From: Triops longicaudatus
Taxonomy: Eukaryota; Arthropoda; Branchiopoda; Notostraca; Triopsidae
Length of the DNA stretch: 64,000 bases
Assembly: GCA_022885665.1 (NCBI GenBank)
Contig: JAGQDJ010000026.1
Location: forward strand, 1 to 64,000
Direction of reading: 5' to 3'
Each line of letters opens with the position of its first letter. Within the stretch, counting starts at the first letter, position 1. The notes beneath the pieces are model-generated. The model was not told the origin of the DNA, made no database searches, and worked only from the letters and a program-made list of their open reading frames with translations. A program made the translations under genes and the position numbers. Shown here one piece after another: positions 1 through 12,415 of the stretch.

Positions 1-157
1 ATATATATAATTGCCGTCTTCTGACAGTCGAATGGACTGTTCACGAGAACTCATCGCTCGGATGGAACGGAATTTTGCGCCAAGGATAGCGGCCTGGAGC
101 TATTCTGTCTACTGCTAGATGGCGTTGTGTTTATTGACAGAAATACAAATTCCGAAT

Positions 158-1449
158 ATGAAATTCCGGGGGAAAATAATAGATTTAAGCTGCGTGAAAC
201 AGTTTATAAGTAAGAGCAAGTAATGTCAAATTTGTCATCGAAACCAAAGTTCTTTGCTTCGGTACATTCCTCTGTATTGTTTGTCGCGCATTTTAAAATA
301 ATTCTTCCTTCATGTTTCAATTCTTTGCGTTTTAGATGTTATAAACACTTTGTCCAAATTGGGTAAAAGCAGTATTCTTCGAATAACTCCAGATCGGTTA
401 ATATTTGTCGTCAAAGACCAACACGGTGGACCAACATTAATGCTGCTAAAATGTGAAATCCTCCAAGAACACATATTTGCCGAATACCTCATGGAAGGAG
501 TCTCCCAAGATTTTAATGAGATTTATTTAGAATTCCCACCAGGTAAAATAAGCACATTTTATTTTGATCTCATATTTGCATGTCATTTTCTGTTATAGAG
601 CAAATGTCGAAATCGTTAGCCGCTCTAAAAAGCAACACATCAGCGAAATTCGTCAAAATGAAACTCACGAAAAAACAAACGCCCTGTCTTACTTTCGAAA
701 TAGAGCAAGTAAGATATTATAACACGTTAAAAATAAGATACTTTGGAAACATACCCTGATATACGTGCTTTTGTTTCAGTCCTCTTTATCTTCCGTTTGC
801 CGCTTTTTAATTCATGACATTCCCGTCAGCGTGATACCACGGAAACAGTGGACAGATTACAGGGATATGCCCTTGCCGACGTTTGACGTACTACCAAATT
901 GTGAGAAAAGCCTCCAATATACTTATATTTTTAATTTAGGTTAGTTTTAACCTTCCGCCATTGCGACTTTTGCGAACAATGGTTGAACGCCTCAAAAATC
1001 TTAGCCCTGTCGGCAGCATAGAGTGTAATAAAGCCGGTCTCCTGAAACTTAAAGTGGAAACCGATGTTGTGTCTGCTACTGTTCATTTCGACGGCCTTCA
1101 GATCTCAAATAGCCGTAATTTCAAGTTTTTCTTTAATAATTCGTTATCTCTAATTATTGAAATGTGATATACGCATTTTTAATAGAAAATAGCTCAGGCG
1201 AGGATGAAGAAGAAAACTTTTACAGTATCCGGGTTGATTACCGTAAATTCCTAAATTTCTTATCCGCAGAGCATCTCAATCCCTTAGTTGTTGTGTGCAG
1301 TAAGGCGTCCTTGCTTGCTTAAAGAAAGATGACGGTGTATATTTATACTTTTCTTACTTTCAGATATTGCGGTCGGAAAATCTCTGCACATATTGATTGA
1401 AACTGACGAAGTGATTGTACAGTGTTTCCTTCCAGCCTTAGCCATTTGA
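158..1449 (+). CDS. HUS1: HUS1 checkpoint clamp subunit (9-1-1 complex)
   Basis: HUS1 forms with RAD9 and RAD1 the PCNA-like ring loaded at damaged DNA to activate ATR signalling. Seven exons join in phase: 158-209, 336-542, 599-708, 780-887, 940-1114, 1186-1299, 1364-1449, giving 283 aa against about 280 in human. The start MKFRGKIID, the EGV..(D/E)FNEIYLE segment in exon 2, the IHDIPVSVIPRK stretch in exon 4, the D-V-S-x-x-L-P join across exons 4/5 and the final QCFLPAL all match the family. Exon 4 must end at 887, because the later GT at 901 does not keep frame with exon 5. Start chosen as the ATG that opens the family N-terminus. Family identity is from memory; the exon phases are seen. 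Confidence 0.95.
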
Positions 1450-1492
1450 AATTTGACTCCATCATTCTTGTTTTTGTATAATAGGATTATAT

Positions 1493-1498
1493 AATAAA
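1493..1498 (+). terminator. Poly(A) signal of HUS1
   Basis: AATAAA lies 44 bases after the HUS1 stop codon. Confidence 0.6.
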
Positions 1499-1750
1499 AG
1501 CATTCTTACGTGAGCGCTGTATAAGGTTTCATCCCGTAATTTAGTTAGTGGAAAGGAACGGAGCACTATAAAGGACAAACCATTGCTGTCGTCCTGAAAA
1601 GGAAACGCTGTCCAATTGGAAAATTGAGCTCACTGGTCTTAAACCATCTCTGACCTCACAAGTGCGCAGTTTTCGACTTTTTTCTCTCTCAGTTCACGTT
1701 CGGTCAGTCATAAAAGGGAATTTTGTCCACTTAAGTTTCCAGTTGCGATC

Positions 1751-2700
1751 ATGGACGATTACAGCCAACGGTTGATGCTCTGCTTTAGCGAAAAGCTAGG
1801 TAAGCACAATCTCAAACCTGAGTTGTTTTTTTTTTTTTTACAGTATGGTGCGCTAATCTTATTACTGCATCCTGTACTCGAAAATCGAGTAAATTATTAA
1901 AATATTTCAATATTTTATAGACCCAACCGGTTTAGGCTACGTGCACTGGAATTCGTTTGAACGTATGGCTTTGGTAATAAAAATCTGCATGATTACCATT
2001 GCGCTACTAAACATGCATCTTTTAAATTAGCGGGCTAGTTTCCAACAATGTGGCGGGACACACAATGAGGAAGTGTTTGCAAAATATTTGGATCAGTCAA
2101 AAGTTATGTGGCAGTCTATTGTGCAGGAAGTCGGAGCGGATAAGGATGGGAAAGTAATTCTTTTTGCGTCCTCTAGCTGCCAAAACTTATTTCTTGTTGT
2201 GTATTCTGAAGGTTCACTACACAGACATGGCTCGTGTTGTAAAAAACTTGACTAAAGATGTCACGAATTTCGATGATTTACCACAATTCATCCAGAACTT
2301 GGCAAATCTTGTCTTCCTTATGAACGATAGCAAAGGTTTGCCTCACCTTCTCCTAAAACATACGAACTATTTCTTAATTAAGCTACTGAACTGTAATTTA
2401 GGTGATGGCCAATGGGATTTGGATGAATACCGTAACGGGTGCGTCCAATGGTGTCGCTATTATACGGATTTGCTACAAATCGACGCTGCTTTTCAGGCAC
2501 TTTTGGAAGTATGTTAGCGATAAAAAACGGCGAAAAGGAAGTAACCAACATTTTATCTTTAGGATGGCGATTCTTTCGTGACTTATGATCGCTACAAGAG
2601 CTTGGTAGTCGAATTTTTTACCTCTAATGAGTCGAACCCTAAAGCTCGTCATATATTTGGCCCTTTGGAACTCGAATATTTCGCCTACATCAAAGCTTAG
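1751..2700 (+). CDS. Calexcitin / sarcoplasmic-type EF-hand calcium-binding protein
   Basis: Six exons (1751-1799, 1921-1973, 2031-2153, 2212-2335, 2402-2508, 2563-2700) give 197 aa, the size of calexcitins and sarcoplasmic calcium-binding proteins. Four EF-hand-like units are spaced along the protein: D-P-T-G-L-G-Y-V-H-W (residues about 17-30), A-D-K-D-G-K-V-H-Y (about 70), D-S-K-G-D-G-Q-W-D-L-D-E (about 115) and D-G-D-S-F-V-T-Y (about 152). Only the third keeps a near-canonical acidic loop ending in Glu, so calcium affinity of the others is doubtful. Calexcitins buffer calcium in neurons and muscle of invertebrates. Choice of calexcitin over sarcoplasmic protein is inference. It follows HUS1 by about 300 bp on the same strand with its own upstream region. 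Confidence 0.82.
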
Positions 2701-3223
2701 CATTCATTGAATGTCGCTTTCCTGTATCCTTATTTGTTCTGAATAATACAGTAAACTCAAAATATACTAAATCCAAACTTTAAATAAAAATAATAATAAT
2801 GAGATCAGGCATGAGCAGTAGCTCGTTACCGTGTTTATGCATGTTTCTTTCTATTTTAAACAACTAATTAAAAAGTTAAGACATTGCTTTCACCACTGCC
2901 TCTGTATTTCTGCAAATGTTTCCCACCACAACATAAGAAGCCCCCTAATTTGAACTCCTTCTCTTCCATTCCCTGATTTTCCTCGCTTCCGTGCACCACG
3001 AGCTACTACACTGCGCTTATCGCTCTCCTGCGTAACGATATCAATCCCAGAATGAAACTTTCTTAGAACAGAACAGAAACGTTAAAAAAGTTGGTCACTG
3101 CTTGTCAGGTTCTCTTTTTCTCTCAGATAAGGCGCAAAATAGTTGTTTTGTTTTGCAAGGGTTCTTTGAATGGAAAGAGCAGGATAAAAGGGGGGCTTAA
3201 TGGCAAATTCCTGTAATTCCAAT
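2701..3223. other. Convergent spacer, no gene seen
   Basis: The stretch lies between the 3' ends of the calexcitin-like gene (+) and PA2G4 (-). Beyond the poly(A) signal I see only 3' untranslated-type sequence with no coding exon or RNA gene. Confidence 0.5.
2783..2788 (+). terminator. Poly(A) signal of the calexcitin-like gene
   Basis: AATAAA 83 bases after the stop codon, in AT-rich sequence. Confidence 0.5.
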
Positions 3224-5215
3224 TCACTCTGCTTTTTCTTCACTAGGAGTGGCGTTCACTTCCCCATCGGGTTTATCACTAGTCTTCTTCTTCTTGGTGG
3301 CTTTGCGTTTTGCAGAAGAAGCCAACAGTTTCTACAGGAATATAATAAAAAATGTATATCCATTTCTTCTTTAAGCTGCGTGACACTTGTAACATACTTT
3401 GATTTCCTCGTCTTCGATCTTGTGTTCCGATTGGTAGGATTCCACATCGAAAGGAATGCCAGTAATTTTTTGGGGTCCGTTGGGCATTAACAAGACGGTG
3501 AATTTAAACTGAGCCACAACTTCGTCTAAAAAGAAAAGCAAAATATTTAAATTTATTGGTAAATCTTCTTTCCAAGTTCTAAGAATTAAAACTTACTGGG
3601 CTTTTCATAAAGGACATGAAAAGGCTCCAAGAGCTTATGAGACACGCACTCAACAACGCCCATACGCGCTTTTTTTTCGTCTTCCAAGGTACGCAAGCTG
3701 AAGGGCATATTGCCACACTTCGTTCCAATTTCACTGTAGAAAGCCCTTGAGGTCTTCATCTTGAGCATGTAGGTCTCGTTGGTCTTCTTGTAGATGGTTG
3801 TACGGGTTTCCAACTCTCTTCCCTACAACAAATGTTTACGTCAAATAAACCAACAGAAAAACAAAACGCTATAAAAAATAATAAAAAAATAAAATCCAAA
3901 GTATTAAATTACTATAAAAATAAAAGATGCCTAGCTTTTTAAATGAAAAAAAAAAGCTTGTGAAAAGTTTCCAAGTAGCTAATTTAACGAAAAATTGCTT
4001 AATACTCCAGGTAAAACGACCCACGTGGTCATTCCGCGCCCAAATTGACCAATTACAACTCAAGGGTGGTTTACCTGGCCTTCTCCTGTGCTAACAAGCA
4101 CGTCCATCCCATACACTTCATGAAGCTCGAAAGTGTATTTTTCGTGTTCTTTGCGTTGGGCTTCGTTGGGGTTCTGGATAATGGTTTTTTCACCGTCAAT
4201 CTCAAACTGTTTCAGCTGGTGACTCAACATGCCTTCAATGGGTTTGCACTGATACGCTTCAGCTACTTTCTGAACAGCTGACGTCACTCCGTAGTTCTGC
4301 AAATTGAAGATACGTATAAGATTCTATTTATTAAACTATTTTTTCATTAAGTAAATAGTAATAAAGAAATTATTATATGACGTTATGTCCGGGAACTTAA
4401 ACCCTGTTACGAAAAGCTGCTCAAAGCAATAAAAATAGCACGATAAACTTAAGACGACGGACTTTTAATTTGGGTTTACCTCAGCGCCGTGCTTGAGTAA
4501 TCTCAAGGCAGCTTCGGATGCGTAGTAAGCAGCTAAGGTGGCATCAGCTTTACGGCCGGATACTTTTTTCTCTGGTGTAGCTCCAACTACCAAACTGTGG
4601 GCAACGACGGCGATAAAACCGTCAACATGTGCTCCAAGATCACTACAAAAAGGAGAAGAAAATGCATAATTCAAATAAACATTTTTAATGATTTGCATAC
4701 ATTTTAACAAGGTCTTCGTCTTTCAATTCCACATCCGGGTCACTCACAAGAGGTGAGAAGTGACAAATGCAATTGTTTACGGATAGGCAGGTTGGGAAGG
4801 CAATTCCTACAGACCAGATTTGGATTAATAAGGAATAAAAATACCGAAGACGATAAGAAGGTTACCTTTCTTAAGATCTTTCTCCTTTTTAAACACTTTG
4901 GATGTTTCTTCAAGGAGCATAGTATCTCCCAAAGTGCAGAGTTCTCTGACAGAGGCACCGGCCACGCATTTCGCTACGACAGCTTTCAGCACCTCTGTAA
5001 TATTTTAAGCGATCAATTAGGAGGTTAAGTAGCATGACTATAGGGGAAAGTAAATTGTTACACTTTAGAATGTAGGAAGCACACAAAAAAAACAGCTGCT
5101 GGGAAAGAGCCCGAATAGGGGCAAACTTACTGTTGGCAATTTCGCCAGCCATCTTGTATTTGGTGACAACCAAGTCTTCAGCGATGGTTTTCTCCTGTTC
5201 GTCTTTATCGGCCAT
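3224..5215 (-). CDS. PA2G4: Proliferation-associated protein 2G4 (EBP1)
   Basis: A methionine-aminopeptidase-fold protein without peptidase role, involved in ribosome biogenesis, translation and growth control. Eight minus-strand exons: 5215-5131, 4994-4866, 4806-4701, 4642-4480, 4296-4075, 3822-3597, 3525-3398, 3331-3224, giving 388 aa (human 394). Diagnostic stretches include MADKDEQEKTIAEDLVVTKY at the start, DLGAHVDGFIAVVAH, PIEGMLSHQLKQ, DGEKTIIQNP, and MKTSRAFYSE. The C-terminus has the family's lysine-rich tail (KRKATKKKKTSD), the nucleolar and RNA-binding segment. The start ATG opens the family N-terminus, and there is no upstream in-frame extension needed. Confidence 0.96.
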
Positions 5216-5844
5216 TTTAATGTTTTAAATTGTGTTCCTAATCTTAAAAAATCTGAACGGGAAAAACACGAGGCCTAGGAATGCACGCTCACAATTCTAA
5301 TGTAACTAAAGTACGAAATGCGAGCCTGAGCTTCAACCTACTGTTGCGATTCGTCTATTGGATCTTCACAGCCTCCAACTTCAAATCTTTGCGCGTAAAA
5401 TTATCATCAAAACTGCTTCAGATGTTTTCCGAATAATACGTAAATTGCGAGTTACTTAATATTTCCACATTCCAACCAGTGTTTATAAAGACAAGGTAGA
5501 CGTTTTGACTTCGTTATCCTCCCCGAAAAACTCAGTAAAAAATTCACTCCTTTAGGTGTTTCGTGGAATTCAGCGTGCCGCATGTTCAGTCTTCCTTGAG
5601 TTCCGAAAGCAAAATCAAACAAGAAATGGGCTTTTCGTGATAGTATACACAGAATCTACTTAAAATTCTGCATTCACACCAAGGAGAAAAAGGTGCATTT
5701 ATTTTCAAATGGCTTCACGATTTGTTGTGTATTTCTGTAATATTGCTATCAGGACTTGAAGTCTACAGAAGAAGAGAAGTCGTAGTGAATGTGAAAAAAA
5801 GGAAATGCACGAATGCTCGCTTAGGATTTAGTTGCGAATTATTT
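5216..5844. other. Upstream region of PA2G4 and 3' flank of the receptor gene
   Basis: About 630 bases separate the PA2G4 start from the stop of the next minus-strand gene. It should hold the PA2G4 promoter and the receptor 3' UTR. I see no clear TATA box, RNA gene or further exon. Confidence 0.4.
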
Positions 5845-8144
5845 TCAATGACGTCGAGGCTTTTTAAAAGTTCCATTCTCCAAAATTGCGAACAGTATTG
5901 CACATCCAATTCCAAGGCCCCAAAGGCAAAATGCGCTCGCCAAATCCTCTAAAGCCACTGCGCTTGTAGATCCTTGAAACCGTTCGGTCTTCAAGCAAGG
6001 GTTCAGAACTTGCCCTCCATGACTCATCCAGTAATTGGACAAGCCTCCTTCGTGTAGTTGTGTCAGTCTACAAGCATGACGATTTTACATGAGTGCCCGA
6101 GGCTTCATCACACACTAGCAAACTACTTTTCATTAATTAGAGGCAACCAACTGGTGTTTTTCTGTACAATAAAGGCACGTGGTCCTTTAGATACATCCAC
6201 TTTCGCAAGTGTTATTCTGCACTGATGGTTTATAAGATAATCTTCAAGTATATGATGCGTTAAGCCTGTTCGATCCTGAAAAGTTTGACACATCGATGCA
6301 AGGTTTAATGCAGAGTCTCTTGAAATGTACGTACCCCAATGTAGGCGTACTTCCCCATTGTGACTTTCCTTAAAGCAGAAGAAAGATCTGTGGTATAGTC
6401 GCTGCTCTGGAACGACTCCTTCAATGCTTTGAAAGGTCCACTTGTCGAATTCTGTATCGAATTACGTTTAGGTTCGGTTTACATTACATATTTATGAAAA
6501 GGAGACCATTATGATTAAGTCGAAAAACGTTCCTTTCCATATTGTCAGCCGCACGGGGTTTTTATAGGCGAGATCTTCTAATGATTCTAATACCGGTGAT
6601 ATGACTGGTACTGTAACGTACGAAATCAAGGTAGAAGTGTACGTATAAACCAAAATTACGGCTGCTAAGAACCAAGCACTCGCTACTATACGCGTCGGTA
6701 GAGATTTAGGAACGACTTGCCCAGCTTTTTTTTAAAAAAAAGTCAATTAAATAAAAGATTATAACTGAAGTAAAATTACTATAGTGTCAGCTAGTTAAAT
6801 AAAAGAATATTATACAAGTGCACTAGTTTTACCTTGGCAGCAAAGTAGCGTAAAAGCGGCAAGTATGTTATCTAAGGCTCGTTGAAAGCTAAACAGCGGA
6901 ATTGCTTTAGAACTTAACCAAGTAGCAAGTCCGACTGTGACGATGGAGCCAATAATGCCCAACCAAACCTTACAGATCCAACTTAATGCATCATGGTTAC
7001 TTAATATGGAGTCAATGAGAAGTTATACTTGATATTTGAAAGGTGATGCGAACGAAAGAAAGTTAATATTGCGACGAGGAGCAGGAATTGCTAAAACATC
7101 TTTCTCCTCGAAGTACAACACGGTATAATCAACAACTTGAGCACGAGTCCATGTGACGCTAAAAGGAGCGACGGCCAAATCTGCTTCCTAATTGTTTAAA
7201 AATATTAATGTAATATTTCACTGGAACAAATTTCCGTAATTGATTTCTGGCTGGTTTCTTGCAAATTACATGAACATAAATACAAAAGATAATTACATTT
7301 TCCTTAACCATGCGGACCATTCCTGTCCATTTTCCTTGTGACAATGAACCGTAGCTGTTATCCGAAGTGATTGATATGGTGTAGCTAAACAGAAGTCAAT
7401 CGCGAATTACATTAGGTGAAAATTACAAGTTTTACTTAAACTCGAGGGTTTCTGAAAGTAGCTGAAGTATGTCAAAAGTTAACCCAGAAAAAGTCGGTCC
7501 GTTTGCCGTGTTCGATATCAAATTAGTTGGTGGGTCCTGTTTAAATAATTCTTTTTAAATAGCTGTGTGAAACACTTTTCGTGAAACATACGAAAATAGA
7601 AGCTACGCGGATATGCGCGGGCATTTTAGGCTTCAAGCCGCTGTTATCGTTAGTTACGTGAACTATAACTTTAGTTTCCTGCAATTGTTTTTAAAATCAA
7701 AAATAAGTATTCAAAGGCGTGTTAATTAATACCATGATTTCAACTTGTGTTCCCCAGAAAAATTTATCTATTCTATTTACTTCACGAATAGAACCACCGC
7801 ACCTAGCTTCAACTCGTTTATCCCACAAGGCTAATCAAATTAAATTTTAATATCTTACATTTTTAATTGGGCAATCGAGAACAATGTATATGAACTTACG
7901 TTCTGTGCGATTATTTCTGCGAACTTCAACTTTCAATTTTCGGAGCACTGCCTCGCGAAGCAAAAGACAGTTTTTGACTTCCGTAATGGATATAAAGACA
8001 ATTTTCTTTTCCCTTGTCGAGTCTAAATTTTCCGCCATTATTTTTGTTTAAATATACATCGTACATAAACTACTGCTTACCTGCATAATACTGCAGAACA
8101 ATTATTACCCAAATCGAAATCAAGATAGTGACGTTTCTCATCAT
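5845..8144 (-). CDS. Ionotropic receptor-like glutamate-gated channel lacking the amino-terminal domain
   Basis: Twelve exons (8144-8081, 8022-7900, 7830-7733, 7678-7592, 7536-7436, 7384-7297, 7187-7029, 6968-6833, 6724-6507, 6451-6335, 6275-6127, 6067-5845) join in phase to 520 aa. A signal-peptide-like start (MMRNVTILISIWVIIV) is followed by only about 120 residues before the ligand-binding half S1, so the usual 400-residue amino-terminal domain is absent. S1 holds G-K-W-T-G-M-V and EADLAVAPFSVTWTRAQVVDY with the binding Arg; M1 is VWLGIIGSIVTVGLATW; the pore loop and M3 read PKSLPTRIVASAWFLAAVIL then YTYTSTLISYVT in place of SYTANLAAF; M4 is near the C-terminus. S2 lacks an obvious ligand Asp/Glu. 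This fits protostome IRs (chemo-, thermo- or hygrosensory). Which IR is unknown. Confidence 0.85.
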
Positions 8145-8352
8145 GGGGTTCGAATGTTTCTGTGACAATAACGAAGCTACCTTTATATACCTCTAAACTT
8201 TTTTAATACCAAAGTTCTCATGGAAATGAAAAAGCCGAACGACTGTTTGTTAAAGAGAAATATTTTCCCAGGCTGTATTTCTACTGAACAAAGCTCGACA
8301 ACTCATTTCTTACACACTGTCATATGTACACAATCCCACATGAGCAATAAGG

Positions 8353-11300
8353 TTAACTCTCGGCGTAAAAAGCGCGTATGTGCCTCACGACATTTTCCTC
8401 CCCTTAAAAAGAGAAAAATTACCCACTGGATATTAATGAAACCATATTTTTCAAGCAATAAGGTAAGGAACTTTACCTGTAGGCCAGCTAGGGGAGAAAC
8501 TATGAGTCAGCGATCGAGCTAGAGTCTTGAACTGATCCTTTGAGTCGATCTTTCCTTTCTTGAAGTAGGGCATTAGATGTTTAATAATTAACTCCGATAA
8601 TTCCTTCTTCCTCTTTGAGTTCTCCTCTTTAGAATTGCCTGTGCAAATAATGGTTAAAAATATGAAAAAAATCTATTTACGTTTACCTGTTGCATTGCTC
8701 TCCTTATCTGACTCCGACTTCATCTTACTAGTACTGGATCCTGACATTCCTTCGGGCTTGCTGCGTACTGGACTAATGTCTGATTTGCAGGGTTCTGACT
8801 TTCTTTTCGGATTACGAACGTCTGTCGTTGATTCTGGTTTACTGTTTCGTGAAACGTTTTCCAATTTAATTTCCAAAATCCGGCCTTTCGCAACCTTCTC
8901 AGCTGGGTGACTTTCGGATTTGCTTTTTGGCTCAAGAGCGTCGGCCACAGTTTCCGACCTGCACTGTAGGGAAATGCTTTCTGATTTCATCTCCAGGGTC
9001 CGTTTTTCCGTTAGCTCTTCGAAATAACGCTTTTCTATCTTAATTTCTTTTCTACAGACTTCCATAACGGCTTCTGACTTGGAAATTCGAGAAGCGCTTT
9101 CCGACTCTGAGCTTTCCGGTTTCGTATCAGGAGTCTGGTCTTCCGCAAATTCTTCGGCTTGGGAGTATTCTAGCTTCATTTCACAGGTAGGTGGTCCTGG
9201 TGCAATTTCTAATGAAACATCAGAAATCGCTGGCGTCTCATCGGGCTCTTCTGTCACACTAACAGGGGTGAAAAAGGACTGAATCGAAGCTTGTTTCGTT
9301 TTGTCGTATCTATCTTTCTTGGTCGGCTTCGCTTTTGGAGCCTTTTTAGCCTTCTCCGATATCTTGGATCCTTTGGAAGCCGTTTCATCTTTGGCTTCTT
9401 TGCTTAATTTGGCTTTCTTAGCCGCTGGCTCTTCAAATGAGGCTTTTTGGTGCATTTCTGAGGCTTTTACGAAGCCGAGACTGTTTGTGTTCATCACGGG
9501 GCTTGAGCAATCTTCGATTTCACAGTCTTCGTTCTCAGCTTTCGAAAAGAGATCACTTAGAGTGCTTTGCTCTGTTTTTTTCTTCATTTCTGCAATCTAA
9601 AGGAAAAAATATATTTTTTTATTAACGATTGCCCAAAGCAGGACAGGAAAATGAAACTACCCAATTTGCCATTCCCTTGCGGTACATGGTAATCGACTTA
9701 TGTTGAGAAAAAACTTCGTACTCTGCCTGGACTGCGATCCGTAAGATGCTGTAAGCTCTAAGGCTTGGATCTGCTGCTTTACATTTATCGTAGTTTTTGT
9801 TCAACGAATCTTCGAGCAAGCTTAGGTACCGCTCTCGGCCCTAATAAGCTAGACATTAATAATCCGAACATAACAATACTATTCTATAAACATAATACAT
9901 ATGTAATGTATATATGAATGTAAGAGTTTGCGAGCACAAAATCCGCAAATATGAATTATTCAAAGGGTATTACTTCGATTTTAAGCCCAGCTACTTTCGT
10001 TTCAGTCGCAGCCGCGGCTTTCACTCTGGCTGAAGCTAAAATTTCCTTAGACATAGAGTTGGAACTGCTGTCTTCGCTTGAAATGTTGCTTGAGCGTCTT
10101 AACTTGAATTGCTTTTCAATGACACTTCCTAGCTGTCGCTTGGCTCTGGTTTCTGGATCCCTTGAATCGCTGTAATCTTGGTAGTACTCCGACTCTCTAC
10201 AGAAGGCCACAGTGATTCAATAACTGCTTCTTTCTTACATGTTGCATTGCTCCTGAATTTGTAAACTTTTTTTTTTACCTTTTCTGGGCTGTTCTTCCGC
10301 CTTCATACAAATCTGAATCGTCAATACTTAGAGCTGCGGTTCGATACTGACTAAACGCTTGACAATGAGCGTCCAATTTGGCCTGAGCTTTCTTGGGATT
10401 TTCGCACACATCACACTGTTTTTTACAAGTGGGCTTTTCGTCACCGAAATATTTCGAGAATACGGCATGTCGACAGCTGTGGGACAACGAAAACAAGACA
10501 AAAACCCTTAATACCTTTCGTCTTAAAGAGGTAAAAAATATGAATCAGGAATTAAAATGTGGAGAAGAAAAATGCAATGGATTATTAACGGAAAAATACA
10601 AAAGATCGATAACTAACTTACTGAATTTGTTCGCAATAGTCAACAACGCATTCGAAAGCTTTTAAGGTTGCCTTCCCTTGTTCGGTCATGGTTTTGGGAT
10701 CCTTCAGACCCTTTGCTTTCGCAGAATTCGATTTCCGCTGGATGTCTTGTTTAATTAGGAATTCCACCGTTTTGCGATCTTTATCACTATAATAAATACG
10801 ACAACCCGATGGTAGTCCATCTCTGCCTGCTCTCCCAGATTCTGCGCACAGGTGACGAAGCAAAATTTAGTTTAGAAACTTCCACTTAAATCCATGTTTT
10901 TCGACAACGCTGTACTGAGCGAAAGGAAAAAACTCACCTTGGTAGTAGGCCGCAATGCTCTGTGGAATGCACCAGTGAGCTACAAAACGAACTGAAGCTT
11001 TGTCTACACCCATCCCAAAGCTAATCGTCGCAGTAATAAGAGGTACAACTCCTTTCGTCCAATCTTCTTGCACTTGTTCTCTCTCCTTGTTCGACAGACC
11101 TTTTAACAGAAGTAACAAAAAATAGACATAAGATTACTCAACACAAATCCGTAAAATTAAGATTTGACTGTAACTAACAAGATTTCCTTACCAGCATGAT
11201 ACGCTTTAGTAGGCAATCCTAAAGAGGTAAGTACTGCGGCCAGCTCTGTTGTACTTTCCCTTGATCTACAATAAACAATTCCACAGCCACGTTTTGCCTA

Positions 11301-12415
11301 ATTTGAAAAGTAAATGAATATGAAAAACAATAAAAACAAAATTATTCAGAAACAAAGGGATTACAGGATTGGGGTCAGGATGATCAGTTTTCAGCCATTT
11401 CTGTGCGTAAGTGACAAGGTCCTTTTCAGGCTGAGGTAAGGTGGAAAGAAATGCCACATCGTAGAAAAGATTCGGTCGAAAACATGATGTTTTGAAACGC
11501 GCTATGGGTTGGCGCAATTTAAGTTGGGCGAAAATATCTTTCTCTACCTACACATTATATGACAAAATATTTTGTACTATTTATTTGCGGGTTAGTTTAC
11601 TTCGGCAGACGCAGTAGCTGTGAGAGCAATGCAGGGAATATCAGGGTATTTCGAGCGCAACTGGCCAAGTTTTAAGTAATCTGGCCGAAAGTCATGTCCC
11701 CATTGGCTAACACAGTGAGCTTCATCAACCACAAAGTACGAAAGCTTCCCAAATCGATATAAATTTGACAAGACGCTCTAAAATTTCCAAGCGCGACGAA
11801 AAACATTAATAATTCCCTGTTTCTGACTTACGGATTAAAAAAATACGTCGCAACATAACGGAAATAGTAGATTTACTTGAAAACCGTCAGTAGCTGCTTG
11901 CTCAGGAGTGATGTAAAGTAAGCGAATTTCAGGTACAATGCTTTTTAAATCATTCACAACGCGTTGTCTCTCGGTGGTTCCCATTTTCGAATTAATTGTG
12001 TCTGCTTTGATACCAATTCTCGCCAAATGTTGAAGCTGGTCCTACTTCCCAACCACGAAAAAAAATTAGTTTTGTATTTTTATGCATATAACTGTAGATG
12101 TGAATTACGTTGATAAGAGCAAGGAGCGGTCCAACAACAATGGCAACTTTCCCGGTTTGCAATACGGCTGGAAGCTGAAAGCACAATGACTTGCCAGATC
12201 CCGTTGGCATTGATACGTACGCATCTTTTGAGCCTATTTTAATCAATATTTTATTTCTTCGCCAACGAAATTTTCACGTGTTTTTCGACAACAGTACCTT
12301 TGAGGATTTCGACAATGGCCTTCTTTTGCAGCGCTGATTTGAAATTTTCGTGTTTGAAATAGCGCTTTAAGCCTTCTAATGCGTGTATTTCAAGCTGTGA
12401 TTTCGCACTGGCCAT
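8353..12415 (-). CDS. RECQL5: RecQ5 DNA helicase with PIP and SRI motifs
   Basis: A 3'-5' helicase that disrupts RAD51 filaments and restrains RNA polymerase II. Fourteen exons: 12415-12298, 12233-12109, 12041-11877, 11777-11601, 11547-11365, 11297-11192, 11099-10938, 10841-10622, 10476-10279, 10196-9974, 9840-9661, 9596-8687, 8638-8477, 8402-8353; 992 aa, matching human RecQ5beta (991). Seen: Walker A MPTGSGKS, DEAH at residues about 154-157, C-I-A-L-T-A-T-A, ISFGMGVDK, ESGRAGRDG, the zinc-binding CRHAVFSKYFG..C..CDVC segment, an internal RNA-polymerase-interacting-like region (RERYLSLLEDSL), a lysine/serine/glutamate-rich linker, and an SRI-like C-terminus (KHLMPYFKKGKI ... EENVVRHIRAFYAES). 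The start is the first ATG in a frame with no upstream ATG. A large single exon (8687-9596) encodes the linker. Confidence 0.95.

Noticed and set aside
6969..7028. Apparent in-frame TAA in the ionotropic receptor between S1 and M1
   Set aside because: The stop lies in a 60-bp intron (GTATAAC...GTAAG); splicing joins FKYQ directly to VWLGIIG in phase, which is the expected start of M1.
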